Shown: positions 6,061 to 13,573, numbered from the stretch's first letter. The stretch is 13,583 bases of DNA from an archaeon (GCA_021806865.1 JAKAPU010000059.1:1-13583); one strand, 5' to 3'. The notes: generated by a model not told the origin, from the letters alone. Numbers and translations are program-made.

Positions 6061-8559
6061 TCAAGAAGTCGAATCGCTTCTGTTGACAATCTCCGAAACT
6101 CTGTTCTGGAATTCCTGAAGCATGCTCGTCGCAGATTGTGCATTGACCGATTCCGCAACAATTTCGAAGACTGGCTCGTCCGTGCTCGGGTTAATCAGAA
6201 CCCATCCTTCATCAACCAAAATCTTGATTCCTTCCAAGGTCTCTACTCTCTTTTCTCCATAATCTGTCGCGAGCCTGCGCATGATTCTTCCGCGCTCGTT
6301 CCATGGCACCATAACAACGCCGCGTGCGGTCCTTGGCTGATAGATTTCCTGTCTTATCTTGTGAATCTTCGCATCCGTTCTTGCGACGTACTCGACAATC
6401 TTGGCTGCCGCAAGCAATCCGTCGGGGAAAGGAAGTTCGCTTGATGTAATGAACTCGCCTGCGTCATTACCAGCGAAAGAAACGGCTTTCGAACCCACAG
6501 CCTCCATCAGAGCACGTGGCTCTGTTCTGAGCCTCTTCACCTTGTGACCATACTTCTCCACAATGTTCTCGATTAGACCCGATGAGCTTAGCGGTACGGC
6601 GACGTTGCCCGGCTGCAGATGCATCATGACCTCAGTGACGAGTGCGAGCGATTCATCTCCGCTCAGCATTTCTCCTGCTTCATCCACGATTCGGACCGTA
6701 TCGCCTGCACCAGCAAATCTGAATCCGGCGACTGCGTTGACGGCGGTCACAATTTCCTTGAGATTGGTGGCGCTGCTGGCAACAGAGAGAGTCGTTGAGT
6801 AGGTTCCGCTGCTCGAGTTGAGGCTTATTACTTCACATCCCATCTTTGAGAGAATCTGTGGAGCGGTCGCAGAGACTGGACCCAGGGCGCAATCAACGAC
6901 GATTCGCGGCCTGCTCGCAGCAATAGATTTCGAATCAACGTTACGAATGATTATCTCTTCATACGCATCCGCAGCTTGAGGCAGATAGAAAATGTCCGAG
7001 AGCTCCTCTGACGAAGATCTGTGAATCTCTTCCTTGAAGAGTATGTTTTCGATCTTCTTTTGAGCATCCGCGCTTATGTTGAAACCCTTTGAATCCAGAA
7101 ACTGTACAATCGAATAGTCCGACTCTACGGGATCAGCCCCGAAATACACTCCTCCTTCCAGTTTGTTAGCAGAAATTGATAGCCTCGCTAGAGGGAGTGG
7201 AGCCGCGCGGAGGTTGAACACGGTGCTTCCAGTGGACAATAATCCCGCAATGAAGGATCTTTTGAGCATCCGGGAGGAGCGCAGTGTGTCTCTTGCTACG
7301 ACGATCTTTCCTCTCGATCCGTAGAATGTCCCAAAAGCCGCGCCAAGTTTTGCCGTGGTCTCTGGCGTGATTTCTACGTTGGAAATGCCAAGAATTCCCC
7401 TGCTGCTGAAGATGCTTTTCTGCCAGTTGAGTCCCCAAACGAGGTTTGACCTGACCAGGGAGCCGCTTTCGATGTTCTTGTCGGGCCAGATTCTGACTCC
7501 CGGCGACACTTCTGCGCCTGATCCCAGTTGTGTCCCGTCTCCTATGACTGCGCCTTCAAAAACTCTGGATCTGGGGCGGAGAACTGTGTTTTTGCCTAGT
7601 ACGCAACCTTTGGCTTCAGATTCTCTGCCAACGTACGCGAAATCGTAGATCACCGACCTTGAAATTATGGCTCCCTTTTCAATAGTAACGTTAGAGCCAA
7701 TGCATGTCATCGACCCGATTCTGGCACCATTTGCAATCGTGGTCTTTGCCCCAATCAAGCAGGGTCCGGAGAGCTCCGCGTTTGCATGGACTTCGACACC
7801 TTCCTCCAGCCAGACCTTGTCGGAGACTTGTTTTCCGGGGATCTCCACTTTTGTCTTACCAGAAAGTATGTCGTGATGGGCGCTGATGTACTGTGCCGGC
7901 ATGCCCACATCGCACCAGTAACCTTCCAGCGGGAGTGCGTAGATAGGCTCACCAGCTTTCAGCAGCTTTGGAAATAACTCTTTTGAGAAATCGAAAGGAC
8001 GGTCGGTGTCTACGCCGGTCAGTGCTTCAGGTTCTATGACGTATATTCCAGAGTTCACCGTGTCGCTGAAAACTTCCGACCAGCTGGGCTTCTCGAGGAA
8101 TTTCTTCACTCTTCCCTCTGCGTCAGTTAGGACAACGCCATATTCGAGAGGATTTGGAACTCTCACGAGACCAATCGTCACCATGGCGCCACGCTTTTTG
8201 TGAAATGCAATAAGCTCGGAAAGATCGAAGTCTGTCATGACATCTCCCGATATCACAATGAAAGTGTCCTTTAGCTGGCTCTCTAGTATCTTCACAGAGC
8301 CCGCGGTGCCCAAGGGTGTATCCTCGAATGAATAGTTGATCTTCATTCCGAAATCGCCAAGGCCTGAAAGAGCGGTAGTGATCTGCTCAGCAAGATAGTG
8401 CAGAGTGATGTAGCACTCAGTGACTTCGTGTCTTTTCAAGAGACGAAGTACGTGCCACAAAATCGGTCTGTTTACTACTGGAACCAGCGGCTTCGGCCTC
8501 GTCGATGTCAGTGGTCTGAGTCTAGAGCCTTCTCCTCCAGCCATGACCACTGCCTGCAT
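6061..8559 (-). CDS. Sugar-1-phosphate nucleotidyltransferase / beta-helix / phosphohexomutase-like fusion
   Basis: This 832-residue protein has the architecture annotated as mannose-1-phosphate guanylyltransferase/phosphomannomutase. Residues 1-235 are a nucleotidyltransferase domain with GGEGSRLRPLT (8-18), RPKPLVPV (21-28), the metal-binding GD at 105-106, EKP at 156-158 and YWCDVG at 214-219. It should form an NDP-sugar (GDP-mannose is the usual guess) from a sugar 1-phosphate. Residues 245-375 are left-handed beta-helix hexapeptide repeats. Residues 385-832 follow a phosphohexomutase fold, but its four active-site loops are altered: GVYFGADP (470-477) stands where the TASHNP serine loop is expected, AGAGDTVR (616-623) where the DGDxDR metal loop is expected, and NDAGEF (698-703) and INPSTDEP (789-796) replace the sugar- and phosphate-binding loops. 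The mutase half is therefore probably not catalytic. It starts 51 nt after the isomerase stop behind a clear GGAGAG. Confidence 0.9.
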   Translation of the reverse strand: MQAVVMAGGEGSRLRPLTSTRPKPLVPVVNRPILWHVLRLLKRHEVTECYITLHYLAEQITTALSGLGDFGMKINYSFEDTPLGTAGSVKILESQLKDTFIVISGDVMTDFDLSELIAFHKKRGAMVTIGLVRVPNPLEYGVVLTDAEGRVKKFLEKPSWSEVFSDTVNSGIYVIEPEALTGVDTDRPFDFSKELFPKLLKAGEPIYALPLEGYWCDVGMPAQYISAHHDILSGKTKVEIPGKQVSDKVWLEEGVEVHANAELSGPCLIGAKTTIANGARIGSMTCIGSNVTIEKGAIISRSVIYDFAYVGRESEAKGCVLGKNTVLRPRSRVFEGAVIGDGTQLGSGAEVSPGVRIWPDKNIESGSLVRSNLVWGLNWQKSIFSSRGILGISNVEITPETTAKLGAAFGTFYGSRGKIVVARDTLRSSRMLKRSFIAGLLSTGSTVFNLRAAPLPLARLSISANKLEGGVYFGADPVESDYSIVQFLDSKGFNISADAQKKIENILFKEEIHRSSSEELSDIFYLPQAADAYEEIIIRNVDSKSIAASRPRIVVDCALGPVSATAPQILSKMGCEVISLNSSSGTYSTTLSVASSATNLKEIVTAVNAVAGFRFAGAGDTVRIVDEAGEMLSGDESLALVTEVMMHLQPGNVAVPLSSSGLIENIVEKYGHKVKRLRTEPRALMEAVGSKAVSFAGNDAGEFITSSELPFPDGLLAAAKIVEYVARTDAKIHKIRQEIYQPRTARGVVMVPWNERGRIMRRLATDYGEKRVETLEGIKILVDEGWVLINPSTDEPVFEIVAESVNAQSATSMLQEFQNRVSEIVNRSDSTS

Positions 8560-8567
8560 ACTGTCTA

Positions 8568-8573
8568 CTCTCC
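8568..8573 (-). promoter_or_regulatory. Ribosome binding site of the 832-residue fusion gene
   Basis: The minus strand carries GGAGAG 8 nt before the ATG at 8559. This is the clearest Shine-Dalgarno site on the minus strand and fixes the start. The same 51-nt gap holds a short T5 run just after the isomerase stop. Confidence 0.65.
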
Positions 8574-8610
8574 ACTAATTTGTTCGTCAGAGGTTGCTAA
8601 AAAGTGTGAA

Positions 8611-9735
8611 TCATTGCGAGGAAAAACGCGTGAGATAGTTGAGGCGTTCTTTGAGTTGAGTCTTGAGAAGATCAATCGATGGAGTCACAATCGGGTTGAT
8701 CCCTCTGGCCAGAGCAGCGTAATATGTCGCGTAATCCAGCAGGTAAAGCATGGACATCATCCTTGCGAGATAAGAGATGCCCATGTACGGCGCGTTGAAC
8801 GTCGCTGCCCCGGATTTCTTTGCGATGTTTTCCACAATGTCAAACCTTGTCTTCAGCTCCTCCGGATCGTCCTCAAATCTAAGATTCACGGTGAGAAAAC
8901 TTCCAGTCCTCGGCTGTTTTCTTGCGGAGGCGCGGATCGAGTCCCAGGCAACGACTTCGTTGTGGCAGAGCTCGGGTATCACGCCGTCGTAGGCGTGCAA
9001 CTTTGCATTCTCATTTATGGATTGCCTGAACCTCAATCCTACAGATCTTGTTCGCCTCGATGAATACACCAGTGGAAACACGCCTCTTTGTCCAAGCAGC
9101 AGGCCGAGCTTTAGAGCAGAGTTTGTATTGGGATTGGAAGATAGGGCGGTTGCGTTTGCCTCCTCAAGAATGGCCAGAGTCTCCTGCACATCGCTATCTC
9201 TCAAAGCAAGATATCCATTCTGCATCATGAATTTTAGAACTGGGAAAAACAAACCTGGAAAGGAAGATCTCGGAACTTTGAGCATGGAGGTCTTTGTAAA
9301 TCGCACGTTTTTGTTTCCAATTGTCTCAAGGAATCCGCCCGATCCAAATGCGCAGACATCTATGTTGCGCGCTCTGGCTTCCATTACTACAGAGATTGTT
9401 TCTTCGGTGTTTCCGCTGCAGCTAACTCCAATGACCAGCGTCTCTGGGCCGACGTACTTTGGGAGATGGTAGTCTTTTAATGTCTCAATCCGAACCAAAC
9501 CCGACTCCGCTGCAAGGTCAGACATGACCTCTCCTATGATTCCTGATCCTCCCAGACCAGCGAACAGTATTGATTCGTACTTCTTGTCCAGCAGCGGGGG
9601 ATTTGCTTCGCTCCAGCTCTTCGTTGAAAGTGATGGCCACGTGTCGAAATCGGCGCGCAGGTTGGACTTGTCGATCTTCGATGCGCTTGCCAAAATCCTC
9701 TTCGCATCCCTTGCTGAAGTTTTCATTGTTTTCAT
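8611..9735 (-). CDS. Bifunctional phosphoglucose/phosphomannose isomerase
   Basis: The enzyme interconverts fructose 6-phosphate with glucose 6-phosphate and with mannose 6-phosphate, feeding hexose phosphates into glycan synthesis. It has the SIS-domain signature of the archaeal dual-specificity family: GLGGSGI at 60-66, the phosphate-binding SCSGNTEET at 105-113, and the catalytic pair E242 (in NENAK) and H258 (in PELCHNE). The pair is spaced 16 residues apart, as in the Pyrobaculum enzyme (Glu203/His219). T337 in DYATYYAAL may be the Thr linked to mannose acceptance (inference). At 374 residues it is longer than the crenarchaeal forms of about 300, mostly at the N-terminus. ATG codons at 9735 and 9726 are both possible starts. 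The first lies 1 nt after the GlmU-like gene's TAA, so translational coupling is likely. Confidence 0.93.
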   Translation of the reverse strand: MKTMKTSARDAKRILASASKIDKSNLRADFDTWPSLSTKSWSEANPPLLDKKYESILFAGLGGSGIIGEVMSDLAAESGLVRIETLKDYHLPKYVGPETLVIGVSCSGNTEETISVVMEARARNIDVCAFGSGGFLETIGNKNVRFTKTSMLKVPRSSFPGLFFPVLKFMMQNGYLALRDSDVQETLAILEEANATALSSNPNTNSALKLGLLLGQRGVFPLVYSSRRTRSVGLRFRQSINENAKLHAYDGVIPELCHNEVVAWDSIRASARKQPRTGSFLTVNLRFEDDPEELKTRFDIVENIAKKSGAATFNAPYMGISYLARMMSMLYLLDYATYYAALARGINPIVTPSIDLLKTQLKERLNYLTRFSSQ

Positions 9736-9736
9736 T

Positions 9737-10987
9737 TTACATCACAAACTTGCCCTTCTTAACCTTGGCTAGAACTCTGTCCTTTCTCGTCATTTCGAAA
9801 ACCTTCTTGATCATGGACAGATACGCAGAAGTTACTTGTACCGCTCGCCTTTGCATCATGCGCTTCTGAGTTTCAACCGCGCTCTCCAACTCAAACTCTT
9901 TGGATTCTGCGCCGAGTGATTTGGCGTAGAAAGTGAACGAGGGAACATTCTCGGCGACGGTGCCGAAAAGCTGGGATGAAACTCCGAAAGATTTGCCCGA
10001 GAAGAGCATCGTTCCGATTGAGGTCTTACACATATCACCAATGAAGCAGCCTACCTTTATTGAGCCGGTGTCCACGGTGTCTTTTCCAATCTTCACTTTA
10101 ATCGTGCCGTATGTGTTCTTGAGATCAGAGTTCGTTGTGATAGCTCCGAGGTTCACCCAGCTTCCTACATACGAATGGCCGATGAATCCATCGTGATTTT
10201 TGTTAGTGTAACCTGAGATTATGCTTTCTTCAATCTCTCCCGAAACGCGACATTCCTCGCTTATCGTTGTGCCCTCCCTGATCAAGGCAGACTTTACCTT
10301 GGACTTTTTGCCAACGTAGCACGGTCCATCTATTCTCGAAAAGCTTTGGATTTCTGCGTCGTCGCTAATGATTATAGGCCCGGATCGCGAGTCGAGAGTG
10401 ACATTCCGCTCCAAATCTGCTGAATCAGAAACTGAAATCCTGTTTCCTCTAGTTTCAACTCGCTTTAGCGTTGTCAATGAAGGCTTTGTGTCTGCGAAAT
10501 CCTGTATGAGTACCTGCGCGTTATATGAAACCAGTTCCCAAGGGAACTTTATTAGAGCATGGTCTGAGATACTCTTTCTGAGTGGCTTTCTTTGTTTTAA
10601 TTTTGCAAAGCCTGTCGTATCAAATTGCTCTAATTTTGAAAAGACGGGTTCGCCCTCAGAGTCTACAAAAACAGTGTCCTTGGCTGAAGCATCTCTCAAA
10701 ATCTCTTTGTGCAGTTCTGCGTTCGGTGCAAGCAAAGAATTGACTGCAATTGTTGGACTGTCGACAGGCTCATTGACTGCAACACCTGGATGTTTCTCCC
10801 GCACAACGTCCGCAAGATACTGTGGAACAAACAGGGATTCTGCCTTTCTGCCGAGTGAGCGTTCGATTCGCTCAAGGATAGTGCACGAGCCTAGCATCAG
10901 ATCGAACGTTGCATTCGTTAGCGTCAGTGGTTGTAAATTGACTCTTCTATCTGATTCATAGACCGTAAGTCGCACATCGGCCTTCAA
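9737..10987 (-). CDS. Alternate GlmU-like protein: degenerate nucleotidyltransferase plus beta-helix acyltransferase
   Basis: This 416-residue protein matches the alternate GlmU family best known from Bacteroidetes (modelled as TIGR03991, putative UDP-GlcNAc diphosphorylase/glucosamine-1-phosphate N-acetyltransferase). The N-terminal part (about 1-165) lacks the GGxGTRL loop but keeps the family's FDLMLGSCTILERIE (28-42) and FPWELVSYNAQVLIQDF (148-164). From about 200 onward are hexapeptide repeats of a left-handed beta-helix. They contain the signature TNKNHDGFIGHSYVG (261-275) and VNLGAITTNSDLKNTYG (278-294), the counterpart of the GlmU acetyl-CoA region. A basic C-terminal helix follows. 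The start is TTG and overlaps the upstream stop as TTGA. It probably transfers an acetyl group to an amino-sugar phosphate, makes a nucleotide sugar, or both; whether the N-terminal half is active is unclear. Confidence 0.85.
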   Translation of the reverse strand: MKADVRLTVYESDRRVNLQPLTLTNATFDLMLGSCTILERIERSLGRKAESLFVPQYLADVVREKHPGVAVNEPVDSPTIAVNSLLAPNAELHKEILRDASAKDTVFVDSEGEPVFSKLEQFDTTGFAKLKQRKPLRKSISDHALIKFPWELVSYNAQVLIQDFADTKPSLTTLKRVETRGNRISVSDSADLERNVTLDSRSGPIIISDDAEIQSFSRIDGPCYVGKKSKVKSALIREGTTISEECRVSGEIEESIISGYTNKNHDGFIGHSYVGSWVNLGAITTNSDLKNTYGTIKVKIGKDTVDTGSIKVGCFIGDMCKTSIGTMLFSGKSFGVSSQLFGTVAENVPSFTFYAKSLGAESKEFELESAVETQKRMMQRRAVQVTSAYLSMIKKVFEMTRKDRVLAKVKKGKFVM

Positions 10988-11703
10988 AGGACCTTTCCCA
11001 TCTTATCCAGAAACCTATCGTAGGCTCTCCTGTATGATTGCTCATCGCCAATGTCGATGAACTCCTGCCCTTCTATCACATACGAAGAAACCACCTCTCC
11101 GGCCTTCATCATGTCCCTAACAACGCTGTCAAAGCCGTACATCTTCCCTTTGGGAATGTAGTCAAACAGGGTAGGTTCGGCGATGTAGCATCCAACATTG
11201 ATCAATCCGCCAACTTCCGGCTTTTCCTTCCACGAGGTCACTCTGCCATCTTTGTCCCGCTCTATCAGACCATACTTTAGCTTCTGCGAGTAGTTCACGA
11301 GCCCCATCGTGAGTTGCGATTTTGCTTTTCTGTGAAATTCCAGCATTTTCGTTATGTCAAAGTCAAAGACTGAATCACCGTAAAGAAGGTAAAAAGTGGA
11401 AGGCAGCTTGTCCTTCGCATTCAATATCTGTCCTGAGATTCCCAGAGGAGTAGCTGATCTAGCATATGAGATCCTAACCTTCCATTCCGCACCTCTAGAA
11501 AAGTACGACTCTATTGTTCTCCTCAGGTAGCTTACGGAAAGCACGAAATCCGACACTCCGTTTTGCTTTAGCCACAGAATCAGATGCTCGAGCAGCGGTT
11601 TGTCTCCGAGTGGGAGCATTGGCTTGGGAACAAAGAACGTGTAGGGCTGGAGCCTGGTTCCCATGCCGCCTGCTAGGATCAAGGCCTTTGGGCGGTTTTG
11701 CAT
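10984..11703 (-). CDS. Sugar-1-phosphate nucleotidyltransferase (single domain)
   Basis: This 239-residue enzyme is a minimal nucleotidyltransferase that joins an NTP to a sugar 1-phosphate to give an NDP-sugar and pyrophosphate. All catalytic signatures are present: GGMGTRLQPYT at 12-22, the PKPMLPLG lysine loop at 26-33, YGDSVFDFD with the metal-binding GD at 109-110, WKEKPEVGG at 158-166, and FIDIGD at 215-220 closing the pocket. It lacks the beta-helix or allosteric C-terminal domain that many family members carry. Sequence alone does not separate mannose-1-phosphate guanylyltransferase from glucose-1-phosphate thymidylyl- or uridylyltransferases. The ATG start is 20 nt after the TIM-barrel gene. 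Its TGA overlaps the TTG of the GlmU-like gene, suggesting that the two products are made in fixed ratio and may work together. Confidence 0.92.
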   Translation of the reverse strand: MQNRPKALILAGGMGTRLQPYTFFVPKPMLPLGDKPLLEHLILWLKQNGVSDFVLSVSYLRRTIESYFSRGAEWKVRISYARSATPLGISGQILNAKDKLPSTFYLLYGDSVFDFDITKMLEFHRKAKSQLTMGLVNYSQKLKYGLIERDKDGRVTSWKEKPEVGGLINVGCYIAEPTLFDYIPKGKMYGFDSVVRDMMKAGEVVSSYVIEGQEFIDIGDEQSYRRAYDRFLDKMGKVL

Positions 11704-11723
11704 TTGGTGAATTTGTTTCTGAG

Positions 11724-12437
11724 TTAATTAGTAAAAGTTTGTGGAGAATTGACTTGCGACAATCTATTGATCGCCTCTTTGTAGCGGAGTATTTGCTCTC
11801 GACAGCTTTGTTCAGTGTCTCCGTACACTGTGCTTGTGATCAAAAGTCCTCTACAGCCTTGCTCAACGAGCAGAGGCATGTCTTGAGGCAGTATCTTTCT
11901 TTGTGTTGGAACAAAGATCGGTTTGACGGAGAGACGAGAGATCAGCTTTAACGTTGTAATATCTAGAAGAGTCAATGGCATTCCTACTCCCTGATTGGGC
12001 GTCAGAGCAGCAACGATGCCTGAAATCAGTTCGAACTCTGAGAGCGCCTTTACCTGCTCAAGGATGTAGCCTGGGCCGATCGAGACGATCTTCTCAACAC
12101 GCGAGTCGCGCCAAAGGTATGAGGGCAGATGATGCGCATACATGTTCACAAATGAAAAGCCAAGAGAGACAATGGTTTCCCATTCATCTTCCAAGAGTTG
12201 TCTTGCGTCGCCGATGCTTATACCTACTGGAACCTTCAGCATACTCAGAGCGTCTTTGATCGAATCCTCTTCAAGTTCCAGCCCACCGAACCTGCCTCCT
12301 GAAAGCGAATCCTGATTCAAGTGAAAGATTACAGCATCTGTTCCGCTTTCCTCGCAGGCGATCGCAAACTGCCTGTTGTTCAGGTGTAGATCCCCGAAAA
12401 GCGAAAACCTTTCGGTATTAGAAAACAGGCTAGTCAA
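11724..12437 (-). CDS. Probable TIM-barrel protein of unknown function
   Basis: This 237-residue protein shows the alternating strand-helix pattern of a (beta/alpha)8 barrel. Strand-like stretches lie at 12-17 (SLFGDL), 33-40, 70-75 (PVGISI), 93-99, 115-121 (EKIVSIG), 136-143, 173-177 and 197-202. The last part, an IFVPTQRK strand then a helix with QGCRGLLITSTVYG, resembles the end of phosphate-binding barrels such as indole-glycerol-phosphate synthase, thiamine-phosphate synthase or HisA/F, where a small loop before the last helix grips phosphate. A clean GGS/GT phosphate motif is missing. The start is TTG at 12435-12437; an in-frame TGA three codons upstream rules out a longer form. It lies between heme O synthase and the sugar-activation genes. 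I cannot name a substrate; a sugar-phosphate or related small phosphorylated ligand is an inference. Confidence 0.75.
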   Translation of the reverse strand: MTSLFSNTERFSLFGDLHLNNRQFAIACEESGTDAVIFHLNQDSLSGGRFGGLELEEDSIKDALSMLKVPVGISIGDARQLLEDEWETIVSLGFSFVNMYAHHLPSYLWRDSRVEKIVSIGPGYILEQVKALSEFELISGIVAALTPNQGVGMPLTLLDITTLKLISRLSVKPIFVPTQRKILPQDMPLLVEQGCRGLLITSTVYGDTEQSCREQILRYKEAINRLSQVNSPQTFTN

Positions 12438-12476
12438 GGAATTTCATTGACCGAAACTAGGCGCGATTTTCCTTGC

Positions 12477-12484
12477 TTTTATTA
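12477..12484 (-). promoter_or_regulatory. Possible TATA element before the TIM-barrel gene
   Basis: The 49-nt gap after heme O synthase reads TAATAAAA on the minus strand about 40 nt before the TTG start. A start of transcription near 12455 would give a leader of about 18 nt. No Shine-Dalgarno match is visible before the TTG. This could mark the true 5' end of the sugar-nucleotide operon, separate from heme O synthase. Confidence 0.25.
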
Positions 12485-12486
12485 CT

Positions 12487-13398
12487 TCAGTGATAGTAAA
12501 CTAAAACATCCGCCATTATGCCAATAAAGATGAAGAAAAGATACGGAGAAGATATCTTGAAGACTGTCCAGGCCCTTGCTGCTGAAGGCTCCTTTAAGAG
12601 CCAGATGTTGATGCCAAGCATCAACGCTCCGAAGATAACTGCGGTAATAATGTAGATAAGATGGAACCCGATGTTCGTGAAATAAATTGGAAGAAGGCTG
12701 TAACCTATCATGATAATAGTAGTTACCGCGATTATCTGAACAGAGCGCTTTTCTGAGACGATAACGGGTAACATTGGAATCTTTGCATTCGCATAATCCT
12801 CTCTGAACCTAATCGCAAGAGACCAGATGTGCTCTGGAATCCAAAAGAACACCAAAAACCCCATGAACAGTGCAGCGCTGAACGGTATCACAGGTTTTGC
12901 AGCGGCATAGTATCCGACCAGAACCGGCATGACACCGGAGAAACCGCCTAGTATGATGTTTGACCAGCTCCTTCTTTTGAGAATGTAACTGTAAACCATG
13001 GTATAATCAAGAAAACCAGCGAGCATTGCGATCGCGCTGTACAGACTGAGGAAGGCATACGAGATGACCAAGCTTGCAGCGAGTAACGCAATCCCGTAAG
13101 CGAACGCCTTGTCAGCTGGAATTCGCCCTGTTGGAATCGGCCTCTTTCTCGTCCTGCTCATTATTGCGTCGATGTCTCTGTCGAAATAGCTTCCCACCGT
13201 GTTGGCGGCTGCGGATCCCAGCCACACCGACACTATTACTGCGACAAGAGCTATCGGGTTGATGCCTCTTCCAACAGTTGCAACATACGCGGCTGCTCCG
13301 GTGAAGACAAGTAGAGAGATCACATTCGGCTTTGTTACAGAGTAGTAATCATGCAACTTGCTTGGAACTTGCATCGAATCCTGCATTGGAGACGGCAC
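12487..13398 (-). CDS. ctaB: Heme O synthase (protoheme IX farnesyltransferase)
   Basis: This UbiA-family membrane enzyme attaches a farnesyl or similar prenyl chain to heme B, giving heme O, the precursor of heme A for heme-copper oxidases. The first Asp-rich motif is FDRDIDAIMSRTRKRP (72-87). The second region, SYILKRRSWSNIILGG (137-152), and FWIPEHIWSLAIRF (185-198) with DYANAKIPMLP (201-211) are specific to heme O synthases rather than other prenyltransferases. About eight to nine hydrophobic helices span the 303 residues. GTG at 13398 is the longest start; ATG at 13386 or 13374, or even TTG at 13359 (just before HDYYSVTKP), are possible, because family similarity begins near residue 16. 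The usual Asn four residues before D73 is Gly69. The gene implies terminal oxidases with heme O or A and so oxygen respiration. Confidence 0.92.
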   Translation of the reverse strand: MPSPMQDSMQVPSKLHDYYSVTKPNVISLLVFTGAAAYVATVGRGINPIALVAVIVSVWLGSAAANTVGSYFDRDIDAIMSRTRKRPIPTGRIPADKAFAYGIALLAASLVISYAFLSLYSAIAMLAGFLDYTMVYSYILKRRSWSNIILGGFSGVMPVLVGYYAAAKPVIPFSAALFMGFLVFFWIPEHIWSLAIRFREDYANAKIPMLPVIVSEKRSVQIIAVTTIIMIGYSLLPIYFTNIGFHLIYIITAVIFGALMLGINIWLLKEPSAARAWTVFKISSPYLFFIFIGIMADVLVYYH

Positions 13399-13573
13399 CG
13401 TGCACTATGCGAGACGAGACATCAATTGGCTCTTGCCCTTGCCAGATTTGCTGGATCTTGTCTCTCCAAGAGAATCTTGCCTTTTCGCTTTGTGCGCAAA
13501 TCCCAACTTTTGTTTCACCATTAATAATGTTACTGAGGGGGTTATCGAATACTAGAAGCTCGTCTTGTGAATA
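13349..13573 (-). other. Open frame overlapping the 5' end of heme O synthase, no start codon
   Basis: On the minus strand a 74-codon open frame runs from a TAG at 13574-13576 to a TGA at 13349-13351. Its translation has a protein-like composition (for example WRDKIQQIWQGQEPIDVSSR) and it overlaps the heme O synthase start by about 50 nt. It has no ATG, TTG or early GTG, so as it stands it is not a gene. It could be the tail of an upstream gene shifted into this frame near the window edge, or chance. A competing 38-codon ATG frame (13405-13521, very basic) lies in the heme O synthase frame and ends in TAG. Confidence 0.2.

Noticed and set aside
8398..9063. A 221-codon plus-strand frame spanning the junction of the fusion gene and the isomerase
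   Set aside because: It is antisense to two well-supported genes and has no family features.
10368..10961. A 197-codon plus-strand frame opposite the GlmU-like gene
   Set aside because: Serine-rich shadow of a gene with clear beta-helix signatures on the other strand.
12438..12486. Intrinsic terminator between heme O synthase and the TIM-barrel gene
   Set aside because: The minus strand has no T-rich run or stable hairpin here; the A-rich string fits a promoter better.
13405..13521. A 38-codon minus-strand ATG frame in frame with heme O synthase
   Set aside because: Very basic composition, no family, and a TAG separates it from the heme O synthase start; the competing frame looks more protein-like.
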